From NCBI RefSeq assembly GCF_000002235.5, contig NW_022145607.1, positions 39,980,029 through 40,044,028 of the forward strand: 64,000 nt of DNA. The letters are read 5' to 3'. The stretch is from Strongylocentrotus purpuratus (taxonomy: Eukaryota > Echinodermata > Echinoidea > Camarodonta > Strongylocentrotidae). Shown in pieces: positions 12,243 through 24,772 of the stretch. Numbering within the stretch: position 1 is the first letter of the stretch; each line of letters begins with the position of its first letter. The notes under the pieces are model-generated. The model searched no databases. It was given only the letters and a program-made list of their open reading frames with translations, and had not been told where the DNA came from. Position numbers and translations under genes: made by a program.

Positions 12243-13439
12243 TTATTTAATATTTTCTTATTTCTAACCACTTTTTTGTGAACAAAATAACACGAAAATG
12301 GCTTGATCAAATGCCTTGAAGTTTGGCACACATATGTATAGGCATATGTACGAAGCACAATAAACGTTTTCAACATTGACCTTTACTGATGACGTCATCT
12401 AGGCGCCATTTTGTAAAATTTTACGAAAATCAACTCATGATCATATTCATAACCAAAAGATATTCTCATTAATATTTACCATGATCAAGGTCAATATCCG
12501 TCCGGTCAATTTCAGGTCAAATAACGCGCGCGTGCGCGTACGCCCGCGCGTCAATGCGCGCGCAAAATTTTTAAATGCTCAAAATCGTCTCAAAATCATT
12601 TTGCATACGTTTTAGGCCATTCTAAGCATTTGATAAAAAATCGCGCACACGCACATGCGCGCGCGTTGCGCGTGCGTTTTCGCGCGTAAAACTATTGCAC
12701 AACATAGAATTGCCATTTTTTTTTTTCATAATATTCCACATATTTTTACAAACAAATTGATAGCATGTTTATCTCTTTATGACTATTAATGACGGAATGA
12801 TCGACCGTTAAACATAAATTTCTGTGCGCGCGAGCTCTTGTAATACAAAGCATATATGGGCAAAAACATGCCTATGCAAAATCCATTGTAGCTCTTTAGG
12901 ATGCAAGGTGACCCCAATTTTTTTTCATATTTTGATTGAGTATGAATCGGAGATATGATTTCATGTCTCATTTGACCCTCAATAACTCATGACGTCATCA
13001 TCATGGCCTCCGAACTCAAAATTTCAATTTGCATATTATGACGTCCGCATATTTTGGAAAATTGATTGTATCTTTGTAAAAATTGATCGATTGTCTTCAA
13101 AATTTTGATATGTTCTAGCTGAGACAATTTCTACAAATCCAGTCCTCACGATTTTTCATTTTGACAAAGGCATCATGGCGTATTTTTGCGATTAAAGGAG
13201 GCATGTCAATTTTTCACATTTTGCGTGTATCTCTATGGGACATGACTTTTTCTCAAAACTTGATTCTACATTCCGTCTTTCGCGAGCAATATCTACGTCG
13301 TTTTAGCTTCATTACGCTGAACTTCGAGTATGTTGTAGCTGAGACAAAAAGCTATCTCAAATGTACCCTTCATTTTGTCTCAATTTTTTGTTGGATCAGC
13401 CCACCTATACTTGTTCCAAAACAAGTATTACAAATCTAG
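12243..13439 (+). mobile_element. Helitron-like unit 11 (left inverted arm)
   Basis: It ends with the hairpin and CTAG at 13436-13439. The variants 'gacgtccgcatatttt' and 'gatcgattgtcttc' are shared only with the inverted copy at 30940-32485, so its 3' half is the partner of that arm. Confidence 0.6.
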
Positions 13440-14398
13440 TTTTTCTTATTTGACCCACTTTTTTGTGTGCAAGATAATTTGAAATTGGCTCGATCAAATA
13501 TCTTAAAATTTGGCACACATAATAGGCATATGCACAAAACACAGCAAATTTTTCGACCTGACCTTGACTGATGACGTCATCTAGGCGCCATTTTGTGAAA
13601 TTTCTGAAAATCAACTCATGATCATATCTTCATAACCAAAAGTAATTTCACATTCATAATTATCATGATCAAGGTCAATATCCGTCCGGTCAATTTCAGT
13701 TCAAAAAACGCGCGCGTGCGCGTACGTCCGCGCGTCAGTATTCGCGCAAAATTTCAAAATGCTCAAAATCGTCTCAATTTTTTTTTGCATACGTTCAGGT
13801 CATTTTAAGCATTTTATAAAAAATCGCGTACACGCGCATGCGCGCGCGTGCGCGTAACACCATTACATAACAAAGAATCGCCATTTTTTTTTTCTTTTAT
13901 GATAAATCCCATATTTTTTCAAACAATTTGATACCATGTCATCTCTTTATGACCATTAATTTTAAGATGAGCGTCCATTCAAGATAAATGTCCGTGCGCG
14001 CGAGCTCTTATAATACATAGCTTATATGGGCAAAAACATGCCTATACAAAATCTATTATAGCTCTTTTTTCATATTTTAGATAGAGTATGAGTCGGAGAT
14101 ATGATTTCATGTCTCATTTGGCCATTAAGTGTATCGTGACATCATCACAATGGCCTTGGAACTCAAAATACGAATTTGCATATTATGACGTCAGCATATT
14201 TATGTAAAATTGATTGTATCTCTGTAAATATTGATCAATTTTCTTCAAAATTTCGATATGTTGTAGCTAAGACAATTCTCTACAAGCTTAAAATAAACCA
14301 TTTTTCATTTTGATGACGTCATCATAGTGAAAATCTCGATTAAAGGCCTCATGTCAAAAGGCCTTCATAATTTGCGTTATCCCTATAGAAGGTGAATT
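13440..14398 (+). mobile_element. Helitron-like unit 12 (left inverted arm), cut by gap
   Basis: Subfamily A copy running into the N gap. Its inverse partner is 29817-30939, sharing 'gcaagataatttgaaa' and 'ccctatagaaggtgaa'. From the partner's length its 3' end should lie about 165 bases into the gap. Confidence 0.6.
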
Positions 14399-14898
14399 NN
14401 NNNNNNNNNNNNNNNNNNNNNNNNNNNNNNNNNNNNNNNNNNNNNNNNNNNNNNNNNNNNNNNNNNNNNNNNNNNNNNNNNNNNNNNNNNNNNNNNNNNN
14501 NNNNNNNNNNNNNNNNNNNNNNNNNNNNNNNNNNNNNNNNNNNNNNNNNNNNNNNNNNNNNNNNNNNNNNNNNNNNNNNNNNNNNNNNNNNNNNNNNNNN
14601 NNNNNNNNNNNNNNNNNNNNNNNNNNNNNNNNNNNNNNNNNNNNNNNNNNNNNNNNNNNNNNNNNNNNNNNNNNNNNNNNNNNNNNNNNNNNNNNNNNNN
14701 NNNNNNNNNNNNNNNNNNNNNNNNNNNNNNNNNNNNNNNNNNNNNNNNNNNNNNNNNNNNNNNNNNNNNNNNNNNNNNNNNNNNNNNNNNNNNNNNNNNN
14801 NNNNNNNNNNNNNNNNNNNNNNNNNNNNNNNNNNNNNNNNNNNNNNNNNNNNNNNNNNNNNNNNNNNNNNNNNNNNNNNNNNNNNNNNNNNNNNNNNN
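14399..14898. other. Assembly gap, 500 N
   Basis: Exactly 500 N, a fixed-size placeholder. It hides the 3' end of repeat unit 12 and the start of the GA array. Any reading frame across it has no meaning. Confidence 0.99.
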
Positions 14899-15240
14899 GA
14901 AAGAGAGAAAGATGTCAGGGAGAAAGATGTAAGAGAGAAAGATGTAAGAGAGAAAGATGTAAGAGAAGAAAGATGAAAGAGAGAAAGATGAAAGAGAGAA
15001 AGATGTAAGAGAGAAAGATGTAAGAGAGAAAAGATTGTAAGGGAGAAAGATGTAAGAGAGAAAGATGTAAGGAGAAAAGATGTAAGAGAGAAAGATGTAA
15101 GAGAGAAAGATGTAAGAGAGAAAGATGTAAGAGAGAAAGATGTAAGAGAGAAAGATGTAAGGGAGAAAGGATGTAAGAGAGAAAGATGTGAGAGAGAAAG
15201 ATGTAAGAGAGAAAGATGTAAGAGAGGAGAGAGAGAGAGA
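14899..15240. repeat. 15 bp minisatellite, GAGAGAAAGATGTAA
   Basis: About 22 tandem copies of a 15-16 bp unit close to AGAGAGAAAGATGTA, with small indels. They continue into GA and then TA dinucleotides at 15225-15292. This is the left edge of the GA-rich array. Confidence 0.9.
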
Positions 15241-15301
15241 GAGATGGATATATATATTATATATTAATATATATATATATATAATATATATATGTTTATT
15301 T

Positions 15302-15519
15302 TACTAAAGGCGTCATTAGAGGGACATTTGAGTGAAAAAAATGAGTCATTAAGTAGACATTGTCATTAAAGGACAATATGGTGTCCTCTTAACGTTTTTA
15401 CGTTTTATTTCTCATAGAAGGCCCAATTTGTTTATATATCTCTCTATACATATGTAATTCCACTAAAGGTGTCATTGGAGTGACATTTTGAGTGAAAAAT
15501 GAGTCATTAAGTAGACATT
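15302..15519. repeat. Duplicated 60 bp block
   Basis: A block beginning 'actaaaggcgtcatta' and ending 'gtcattaagtagacatt' occurs at about 15302-15361 and again at 15460-15519 with few differences. The intervening 100 bases hold partial echoes ('gtcattaaaggacaata'). No coding frame seen. Confidence 0.6.
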
Positions 15520-15574
15520 AGGGTTAGGGTTAGTGTAAGGATTAGGGTTAGGGTTAGGGTTAGGATTTTTATGA
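15518..15574. repeat. Interstitial TTAGGG telomere-like tract
   Basis: About seven TTAGGG hexamers in two runs separated by 'tgtaagga'. TTAGGG is the usual metazoan telomere repeat. Here it is internal, at the edge of the GA array. Confidence 0.8.
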
Positions 15575-15737
15575 TGTCCGCTTAATGTACCATGTAGGGT
15601 ATAGGGGACAGGGGAAAGTGTTAGAGATTGTGAGCAAGAGAGAGAGTGAGAGAGAGGGGAGGGGAAATCGGTAGTGGCTAGACACATTATAATAATGATC
15701 AAATACATGACGTCATTTTATTGTTTCTTTTACTTAC

Positions 15738-15839
15738 TGGATGTGGTTGTTTCTTGAGATGTCGTTGTGTCTAACATCTTGGTCGTAGGGCTCGTCGTGG
15801 GCTTGGTCATCGCGTTCGAAGTCGATAATTCTGTTGACT
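15738..15839 (-). CDS. Array exon copy 1 (open)
   Basis: 102 bp island read on the minus strand: acceptor CGTTTTAG, then an open frame with NRIIDFERDDQAHDEPYDQD, then CCA and donor GTAAGTA. It enters at codon position 3 and leaves after position 2 (phase 2-2), so copies can be joined in frame. About two thirds of its codons end in C, unlike the AT-rich surroundings. Protein family not recognised; the product is very polar (Asp, His, Asn, Arg). Confidence 0.4.
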
Positions 15840-16240
15840 CTAAAACGTAAATAAGCTAATGGCCATGATATAGTTGATCGTTTAGGGTTATAACAAATGA
15901 AACCACACGTACAAAGCAATGAGATTAGGAATGACACCTAATCAGGATGAGAAGGCCAAAATGAAGACAATTTAGCTCCATGTAAACATAAAAAAATTAA
16001 TAGTTTGTTTCTTTTAAAAGGTATTAACTATGTCAGAATCTCTATAGATCTAGTAGTGGTGCTTTTTTCAAAGCCAAAAGGTCTTTTTGCCAAATAATGT
16101 ATCTAAATGTTTCCCTGTTGGGTGTTTGTTGCTATTAAATTCTTGGTTTTAAAAAAGACGGGTACTTAAACCCCCACCATAAAAAAAAAAGGTTTAGCAA
16201 TGCCCCTGAAAGGAAAGGACAAAGAAACAGAGAGAAAGAT

Positions 16241-16271
<31 letters not shown>

Positions 16272-16274
16272 TGG

Positions 16275-16315
<41 letters not shown>

Positions 16316-16381
16316 TAGAGAGAGAGAGAGAGAGGGGGGAAGACAGAGAGAGAGAGATAGAAAGAGAGAAAGGGGGAAGAC

Positions 16382-16412
<31 letters not shown>

Positions 16413-16576
16413 AAGAGAGAGAGAGAAAGAGAGGGTGTCGAGGGTGGCAGGGGAAAGTGTTAGAGATTGTGAGCAAGAGAGAGAGAGAGAGAGAGGGGAG
16501 GGGAAATCGGTAGTGGCTAGACACATTATAATAATGATCAAATACATGACGTCATTTTATTGTTTCTTTTACTTAC

Positions 16577-16678
16577 TGGATGTGGTTGTTTCTTGAGATG
16601 TTGTTGTGTCTAACATCTTGGTCGTAGGGCTCGTCGTGGGCTTGGTCATCGCGTTCGAAGTCGATAATTCTGTTGACT
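16577..16678 (-). CDS. Array exon copy 2 (open)
   Basis: Open 34-codon island, phase 2-2, ending CCA before GTAAGT. It differs from copy 1 by one residue near the end (RHNN for RHND). Confidence 0.4.
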
Positions 16679-17104
16679 CTAAAACGTAAATAAGCTAATG
16701 GCCATGATATAGTTGATCGTTTAGGGTTATAACAAATGAAACCACACGTACAAAGCAATGAGATTAGGAATGACACCTAATCAGGATGAGAAGCCAAAAT
16801 GAAGACAATTTAGCTCCATGTAAACATAAAAAAATTAATAGTTTGTTTCTTTTAAAAGGTATTAACTATGTCAGAATCTCTATAGATCTAGTGGTGCTTT
16901 TTTCAAAGCAAAAGGTCTTTTTGCCAAATAATGTATCTAAATGTTTCCCTGTTGGGTGTTTGTTGCTATTAAATTCTTGGTTTAAAAAAGACGGGTACTT
17001 AAACCCCCACCATAAAAAAAAAAAGGTTAGCAATGCCCCTGAAAGGAAAGGACAAGAAACAGAGAGAAAGATAGAGACAGAGAGAGAGAGAGAGAGAGAG
17101 ATGG

Positions 17105-17147
<43 letters not shown>

Positions 17148-17404
17148 TAGAGAGAGAGAGAGAGAGGGGGAAGACAGAGAGAGAGAGATAGAAAGAGAGA
17201 AAGGGGGAAGACAGAGAGAGAGAGAGAGAAGAAGAGAGAGAAAGAGAGAGAGAGAAAGAGAGGGTGTCGAGGGTGGCAGGGAAAGTGTTAGAGATTGTGA
17301 GCAAGAGAGAGAGAGAGAGAGAAGTGAGGGGAAATCGGTAGTGGCTAGACACATTATAATAATGATCAAATACATGACGTCATTTTATTGTTGCTTTTAC
17401 TTAC

Positions 17405-17506
17405 TAGATGTGGTTGTTTCTTGAGATGTTGTTGTGTCTAACATTGTGGTCGTAGGGCTCGTCGTGGGCTTGGTCATCGAGTTCGAAGTCGATGATTCTG
17501 TTGACT
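17405..17506 (-). CDS. Array exon copy 3 (open, closing junction)
   Basis: Internally open (NRIIDFELDD, then EPYDHNV), but the last two bases are TA. Splicing to another copy, which starts with A, would create TAA. It is usable only as a terminal or differently joined exon. Confidence 0.35.
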
Positions 17507-18073
17507 CTAAAACGTAAATAAGCTAAGGCCATGATATAGTTGATCGTTTAGGGTTATAACAAATGAAACCACAAGTACAAAGCAATGAGATTAGGAATGA
17601 CACCTAATCATGATGAGAAGCCAAAATGAAGACAATTTAGCTCCATGTAAACATAAAAAAATTAATAGTCGTTTCTTTAAAAAGGTATTAACTATGTCAG
17701 AATCTTTATAGATCTAGTGGTGCTTTTTTTCAAAGCCGAAAGGTCTTTTTGCCAAATATTGTATCTAAATGTGTCCCTGTTGCGTGTTTGTTGCTAATAA
17801 ATTCTTGGTTTAAAAGAGACGGGTACTTACACCCCCACCGTAAAAAAAAAAAGGTTTAGCAATGCCCCTGAAAGGAAAGGACAAAGAAACAGAGAGAAAG
17901 ATAGAGACAGAGAGAGAGAGAGAGAAAAAGATAGAGAGAGAGAAAAAGATAGAGAGAGAGAGTAGAGAGAGAGAGAGAGAGAAGGATAGAGAGAGAGAGA
18001 GAGAGGGGGAAGACACAGAGATAGAGATAGAAAGAGAGAGAGGGGGGAGACAGAGAGAGAGAGAGACAGAGAG

Positions 18074-18111
<38 letters not shown>

Positions 18112-18271
18112 AGAGATATACAGAGAGAGGAGAGAGGGTGTCGAGGGGTGGCAGGGGAAAGTGTTAGAGATTGTGAGAAAGAGAGAGAGGGGGAGGGGAA
18201 ATCGGTAGTGGCTAGACACATTATAATAATGATCAAATGCATGACGTCATTACATTGTTTCTTTTACTTAC

Positions 18272-18372
18272 TGGATGTGTTGTTTCTTGAGATGTTGTTG
18301 TGTCTAACATTGTGGTCGTAGGGCTCGTCGTGGGCTTGGTCATCGCGTTCGAAGTCGATGACTCAGTTGACT
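18272..18372 (-). pseudogene. Array exon copy 4 (stop and 1 bp loss)
   Basis: One G is missing near the donor ('ggatgtgttg' for 'ggatgtggttg'), giving 101 bp. The third full codon is TGA. Not translatable through. Confidence 0.45.
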
Positions 18373-18771
18373 CTAAAACGTAAATAAGCTAATGGCCATG
18401 ATATAGTTGATCGTTTAGGGTTATAACAAATGAAACCACAAGTACAAAGCAATGAGATTAGGAATGACACCTAATCAGGATGAGAAGGCCAAAATGAAGA
18501 CAATTTAGCTCCATGTTAGCATAAAAATATTAATAGTTTGTTTCTTTTAAAAGGTATTAACTATGTCAGAATCTTTATAGATCTAGTGGTGCTTTTTTCA
18601 AAGCCAAAAGGTCTTTTTGCCAAATAAAGTATCTAAATGTGTTCCTTTTTAAGGGTTTGTCGCTATTAAATTCTTGGTCTTAAAAAAGACGGGTACTTAC
18701 ACCCCCACCGTAAAAAAAAAAAAGGTTTAGCAATGCCCCTGAAAGGAAAGGATAAAGAAACAGAGAGAAAA

Positions 18772-18808
<37 letters not shown>

Positions 18809-18886
18809 GAGGGGAATCGGTAGTGGCTAGACACATTATAATAATGATCAAATACATGACGTCATTTCATTGTTTCTTTTACTTAC

Positions 18887-18988
18887 TAGATGTGGTTGTT
18901 TCTTGAGATGTTGTTGTGTCTAACATTGTGGTCGTAGGGCTCGTCGTGGGCTTGGTCATCGCGTTCGAAGTCGATGACTCAGTTGACT
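18887..18988 (-). pseudogene. Array exon copy 5 (in-frame TGA)
   Basis: Splice signals are intact, but the Arg codon after Val-Asn is TGA. It also ends TA before GTAAGT, so the junction would close too. Confidence 0.45.
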
Positions 18989-19379
18989 CTAAAACGTAAA
19001 TAAGCTAATGGCCATGATATAGTTGATCGTTTAGGGTTATAACAAATGAAACCACAAGTACAAAGCAATGAGATTAGGAATGACACCTAATCAGGATGAG
19101 AAGGCCAAAATGAAGACAATTTAGCTCCATGTAAACATAAAAATATTAATAGTTTGTTTCTTTTAAAAGGTATTAACTATGTCAGAATCTTTATAGATCT
19201 AGTGGTGCTTTTTTCAAAGCCGAAAGGTCTTTTTGCCAAATAATGTATCTAAATGTGTCCCTTTTGCGTGTTTGTTGCTATTAAATTCTTGGTTTTAAAA
19301 GAGACGGGTACTTACACCCCCACCGTAAAAAAAAAAAAAGGTTTTGCAATGCCCCTGAAAGGAAAGGACAAAGAAACAG

Positions 19380-19438
<59 letters not shown>

Positions 19439-19443
19439 TATAA

Positions 19444-19488
<45 letters not shown>

Positions 19489-19776
19489 TAGAGAGAGAGA
19501 AAGAAAAAGAGAGAGAGAGAGAGGTAGAAAGAGAGAGAAGGATAGAGAGAGAGAGAGAGAGAGAGGGGGAAGACAGAGAGAGAGAGATAGAAAGAGAGAG
19601 AGGGGGAAGACAGAAAGAGAGAGAGAAACATAGAGAGAGAGAAAAAGATAGAGAGAGAGAGGTAGAAAGAAGAGAAGGATAGAAAGAGAGAGAGAGAGAG
19701 AGGGGGAAGACAGAGAGAGAGAGATAGAAAGAGAGAGAGGGGGAAGAAAGAGAGAGAGAGGGAGAGACAGAGAGAT

Positions 19777-19813
<37 letters not shown>

Positions 19814-19974
19814 AAGAGATATATATAGAGAGAGAGAGAGGGTGTCGAGGGGTGGCAGGGGAAAGTGTTAAAGATTGTGAGAAGAGAGAGAGAGGGGAGG
19901 GGAAATCGGTAGTGGCTAGACATATTATAATATAATCAAATACATGACGTCATTTTATTGTTTCTTTTACTTAC

Positions 19975-20076
19975 TCGATGTGGTTGTTTCTTGAGATGTT
20001 GTTGTGTCTAACATCTTGGTTGTAGGGCTCGTCGTGGGCTTGGTCATCGCGTTCGAAGTCGATGATTCTGTTGACT
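19975..20076 (-). CDS. Array exon copy 6 (open, GA-ending)
   Basis: Open, with Asn replacing Asp in EPYNQD. It ends CGA before GTAAGT, so the junction codon becomes GAA (Glu) instead of CAA (Gln). Identical by eye to copies 8 and 10. Confidence 0.4.
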
Positions 20077-20586
20077 CTAAAACGTAAATAAGCTAATGGC
20101 CATGATATAGTTGATCGTTTAGGGTTATAACAAATGAAACCACACGTACAAAGCAATGAGATTAGGAATGACACCTAATCAGGATGAGAAGGCCAAAATG
20201 AAGACAATTTAGCTCCATGTAAACATAAAAATATTGATAGTTTGTTTCTTTTAAAAGGTATTAACTATGTCAGAATCTTTATAGATCTAGTGGTGCTTTT
20301 TTCAAAGCCGAAAGGTCTTTTTGCCAAATATGGTATGTAAATGTGTTCCTTTTTCGTGTTTGTCGCTTTAAATTCTTGGTCTTAAAAAAGACGGGTACTT
20401 ACACCCCCACCGTAAAAAAAAAAAGGTTTAGCAATGCCCCTGAAAGGAAAGGATAAAGAAACAGAGAGAAAAAATAGAGACAGAGAGAGAGAGAAAGGGA
20501 GAGAGGGGGAGGGGAATCGGTAGTGGCTAGACACATTATAATAATGATCAAATACATGACGTCATTTCATTGTTTCTTTTACTTAC

Positions 20587-20688
20587 TAGATGTGGTTGTT
20601 TCTTGAGATGTTGTTGTGTCTAACATTGTGGTCGTAGGGCTCGTCGTGGGCTTGGTCATCGCGTTCGAAGTCGATGACTCAGTTGACT
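20587..20688 (-). pseudogene. Array exon copy 7 (in-frame TGA)
   Basis: Same TGA and TA-ending donor context as copy 5. It belongs to the 1.7 kb duplicated block together with copy 6. Confidence 0.45.
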
Positions 20689-21078
20689 CTAAAACGTAAA
20701 TAAGCTAATGGCCATGATATAGTTGATCGTTTAGGGTTATAACAAATGAAACCACAAGTACAAAGCAATGAGATTAGGAATGACACCTAATCAGGATGAG
20801 AAGGCCAAAATGAAGACAATTTAGCTCCATGTAAACATAAAAATATTAATAGTTTGTTTCTTTTAAAAGGTATTAACTATGTCAGAATCTTTATAGATCT
20901 AGTGGTGCTTTTTTCAAAGCCGAAAGGTCTTTTTGCCAAATAATGTATCTAAATGTGTCCCTTTTGCGTGTTTGTTGCTATTAAATTCTTGGTTTTAAAA
21001 GAGACGGGTACTTACACCCCACCGTAAAAAAAAAAAAAGGTTTTGCAATGCCCCTGAAAGGAAAGGACAAAGAAACAG

Positions 21079-21131
<53 letters not shown>

Positions 21132-21136
21132 TAAAA

Positions 21137-21187
<51 letters not shown>

Positions 21188-21674
21188 TAGAGAGAGAGAA
21201 AAAGATAGAGAGAGAGAGGTAGAAAGAGAGAGAAGGATAGAGAGAGAGAGAGAGAGAGAGAGGGGGAAGACAGAGAGAGAGAGATAGAAAGAGAGAGAGG
21301 GGGAAGACAGAAAGAGAGAGAGAAACATAGAGAGAGAGAAAAAGATAGAGAGAGAGAGGTAGAAAGAAAGAGAAGGATAGAAAGAGAGAGAGAGAGAGAG
21401 GGGGAAGACAGAGAGAGAGAGATAGAAAGAGAGAGAGGGGGAAGAAAGAGAGAGAGAGGGAGAGACAGAGAGATAGCGAGAAGAGAGAGAGAGAGAGAGA
21501 GAGAAAGAGAAAGAGATATATATAGAGAGAGAGAGAGAGGGTGTCGAGGGGTGGCAGGGGAAAGTGTTAAAGATTGTGAGAAAGAGAGAGAGAGGGGAGG
21601 GGAAATCGGTAGTGGCTAGACATATTATAATATAATCAAATACATGACGTCATTTTATTGTTTCTTTTACTTAC

Positions 21675-21776
21675 TCGATGTGGTTGTTTCTTGAGATGTT
21701 GTTGTGTCTAACATCTTGGTTGTAGGGCTCGTCGTGGGCTTGGTCATCGCGTTCGAAGTCGATGATTCTGTTGACT
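21675..21776 (-). CDS. Array exon copy 8 (open, GA-ending)
   Basis: Matches copy 6 in sequence and in flanking microsatellite pattern. It is the second half of the 1.7 kb higher-order duplication. Confidence 0.4.
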
Positions 21777-22285
21777 CTAAAACGTAAATAAGCTAATGGC
21801 CATGATATAGTTGATCGTTTAGGGTTATAACAAATGAAACCACACGTACAAAGCAATGAGATTAGGAATGACACCTAATCAGGATGAGAAGGCCAAAATG
21901 AAGACAATTTAGCTCCATGTAAACATAAAAATATTGATAGTTTGTTTCTTTTAAAAGGTATTAACTATGTCAGAATCTTTATAGATCTAGTGGTGCTTTT
22001 TTCAAAGCCGAAAGGTCTTTTTGCCAAATATGGTATGTAAATGTGTTCCTTTTTCGTGTTTGTCGCTATTAAATTCTTGGTCTTAAAAAAGACGGGTACT
22101 TACACCCCCACCGTAAAAAAAAAAGGTTTAGCAATGCCCCTGAAAGGAAAGGATAAAGAAACAGAGAGAAAAATAGAGACAGAGAGAGAGAGAAGGGAGA
22201 GAGGGGGAGGGGAAATCGGTAGTGGCTAGACACATTATAATAATGATCAAATACATGACGTCATTTCATTGTTTCTTTTACTTAC

Positions 22286-22387
22286 TAGATGTGGTTGTTT
22301 CTTGAGATGTTGTTGTGTCTAACATTGTGGTCGTAGGGCTCGTCGTGGGCTTGGTCATCGCGTTCGAAGTCGATGACTCAGTTGACT
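22286..22387 (-). pseudogene. Array exon copy 9 (in-frame TGA)
   Basis: Same lesion class as copies 5 and 7: TGA in place of Arg, and TA-ending donor. Confidence 0.45.
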
Positions 22388-22818
22388 CTAAAACGTAAAT
22401 AAGCTAATGGCCATGATATAGTTGATCGTTTAGGGTTATAACAAATGAAACCACAAGTACAAAGCAATGAGATTAGGAATGACACCTAATCAGGATGAGA
22501 AGGCCAAAATGAAGACAATTTAGCTCCATGTAAACATAAAAATATTAATAGTTTGTTTCTTTAAAAGGTATTAACTATGTCAGAATCTTTATAGATCTAG
22601 TGGTGCTTTTTTCAAAGCCGAAAGGTCTTTTTGCCAAATAATGTATCTAAATGTGTCCCTTTTGCGTGTTTGTTGCTATTAAATTCTTGGTTTTAAAAGA
22701 GACGGGTACTTACACCCCCACCGTAAAAAAAAAAAAAGGTTTTGCAATGCCCCTGAAAGGAAAGGACAAAGAAACAGAGAGAAAGATAGAGACAGAGACA
22801 AAGAAAGAGAGAGAGAGA

Positions 22819-22874
<56 letters not shown>

Positions 22875-23085
22875 TATATAGAGAGAGAGAGGAGAGAGAA
22901 AGATAGAGAGAGAGAAAAAGATAGAGAGAGAGAGGTAGAAAGAGAGAGAAGGATAGAGAGAGAGAGAGAGAGAGGGGGGAAGACAGAGAGAGAGAGAGGG
23001 GGAAGACAGAGAGAGAGAGAGAGAAACATAGAGAGAGAGAAAAAGATAGAGAGAGAGAGGGAGAGAGAGAGAGATGGAGATATAA

Positions 23086-23134
<49 letters not shown>

Positions 23135-23390
23135 TAGAGAGAGAGAAAAAGATAGAGAGAGAGAGGTAGAAAGAGAGAGAAGGATAGAGAGAGAGAGAGA
23201 GAGAGAGGGGGAAGACAGAGAGAGAGAGATAGAAAGAGAGAGAGGGGGAAGACAGAAAGAGAGAGAGAAACATAGAGAGAGAGAAAAAGATAGAGAGAGA
23301 GAGGTAGAAAGAAAGAGAAGGATAGAAAGAGAGAGAGATAGAAAGAGAGAGAGGGGGAAAGAAGAGAGAGAGAGAGAGAGACAGAGAGAT

Positions 23391-23430
<40 letters not shown>

Positions 23431-23593
23431 AGAGATATATATAGAGAGAGAGAGAGAGGGTGTCGAGGGGTGGCAGGGGAAAGTGTTAAAGATTGTGAGA
23501 AAGAGAGAGAGAGGGGAGGGGAAATCGGTAGTGGCTAGACATATTATAATATAATCAAATACATGACGTCATTTTATTGTTTCTTTTACTTAC

Positions 23594-23695
23594 TCGATGT
23601 GGTTGTTTCTTGAGATGTTGTTGTGTCTAACATCTTGGTTGTAGGGCTCGTCGTGGGCTTGGTCATCGCGTTCGAAGTCGATGATTCTGTTGACT
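23594..23695 (-). CDS. Array exon copy 10 (open, GA-ending)
   Basis: Matches copies 6 and 8, but the microsatellite between it and copy 9 is the longest in the array (1.3 kb unit, with a TA run near 22820-22880). Confidence 0.4.
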
Positions 23696-24125
23696 CTAAA
23701 ACGTAAATAAGCTAATGGCCATGATATAGTTGATCGTTTAGGGTTATAACAAATGAAACCACACGTACAAAGCAATGAGATTAGGAATGACACCTAATCA
23801 GGATGAGAAGGCCAAAATGAAGACAATTTAGCTCCATGTAAACATAAAAATATTGATAGTTTGTTTCTTTTAAAAGGTATTAACTATGTCAGAATCTTTA
23901 TAGATCTAGTGGTGCTTTTTTCAAAGCCGAAAGGTCTTTTTGCCAAATATGGTATCTAAATGTGTCCCTGTTGCGTGTTTGTTGCTATTAAATTCTTGGT
24001 TTTAAAAAAGACGGGTACTTACACCCCCACCGTAAAAAAAAAAGGTTTAGCAATGCCCCTGAAAGGAAAGGACAAAGAAACAGAGAGAAAGATAGAGACA
24101 GAGACAAAGAAAGAGAGAGAGAGAG

Positions 24126-24172
<47 letters not shown>

Positions 24173-24670
24173 TATATATAGAGAGAGAGAGAGAGAAAGA
24201 TAGAGAGAGAGAAAAAGATAGAGAGAGAGAGGTAGAAAGAGAGAGAAGGATAGAGAGAGAGAGAGAGAGAGGGGGAAGACAGAGAGAGAGAGAGGGGGAA
24301 GACAGAGAGAGAGAGAGAGAAACATAGAGAGAGAGAAAAAGATAGAGAGAGAGAGGTAGAAAGAAAAAGAAGGATAGAGAGAGAGAGAGAGAGAGGGGGG
24401 AAGAAAGAGAGAGAGAGATAGAAAGAGAGAGAGGGGGAAGAAAGAGAGAGAGACAGAGAGACAGAGAGATAGCGAGAGAGAGAGAGAGATAGAGAGAGAA
24501 AGAGAAAGAGATATATATAGAGAGAGAGAGAGAGGGTGTCGAGGGGTGGCAGGGGAAAGTGTTAGAGATTGTGAGAAAGAGAGAGAGAAGGGAGGGGAAA
24601 TCGGTAGTGGTTAGACACATTATAATAATGATCAAATACATGACGTCATTTTATTGTTTCTTTTACTTAC

Positions 24671-24772
24671 TGGATGTGGTTGTTTCTTGAGATGTTGTTG
24701 TGTCTAACATCGTGGTCGTAGGGCTCGTCGTGGGCTTGGTCATCGCGTTCGAAGCAGATGATTCTGTTGACT
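24671..24772 (-). CDS. Array exon copy 11 (open)
   Basis: Open and CA-ending. It has private replacements, Cys for Asp (NRIICFERDD) and EPYDHD. The odd cysteine comes from 'gaagcagatg' replacing 'gaagtcgatg'. Confidence 0.4.

Noticed and set aside
14392..14976. Reading frame crossing the first N gap
   Set aside because: Made of unknown bases; the same applies to the frames at 45115-45896.
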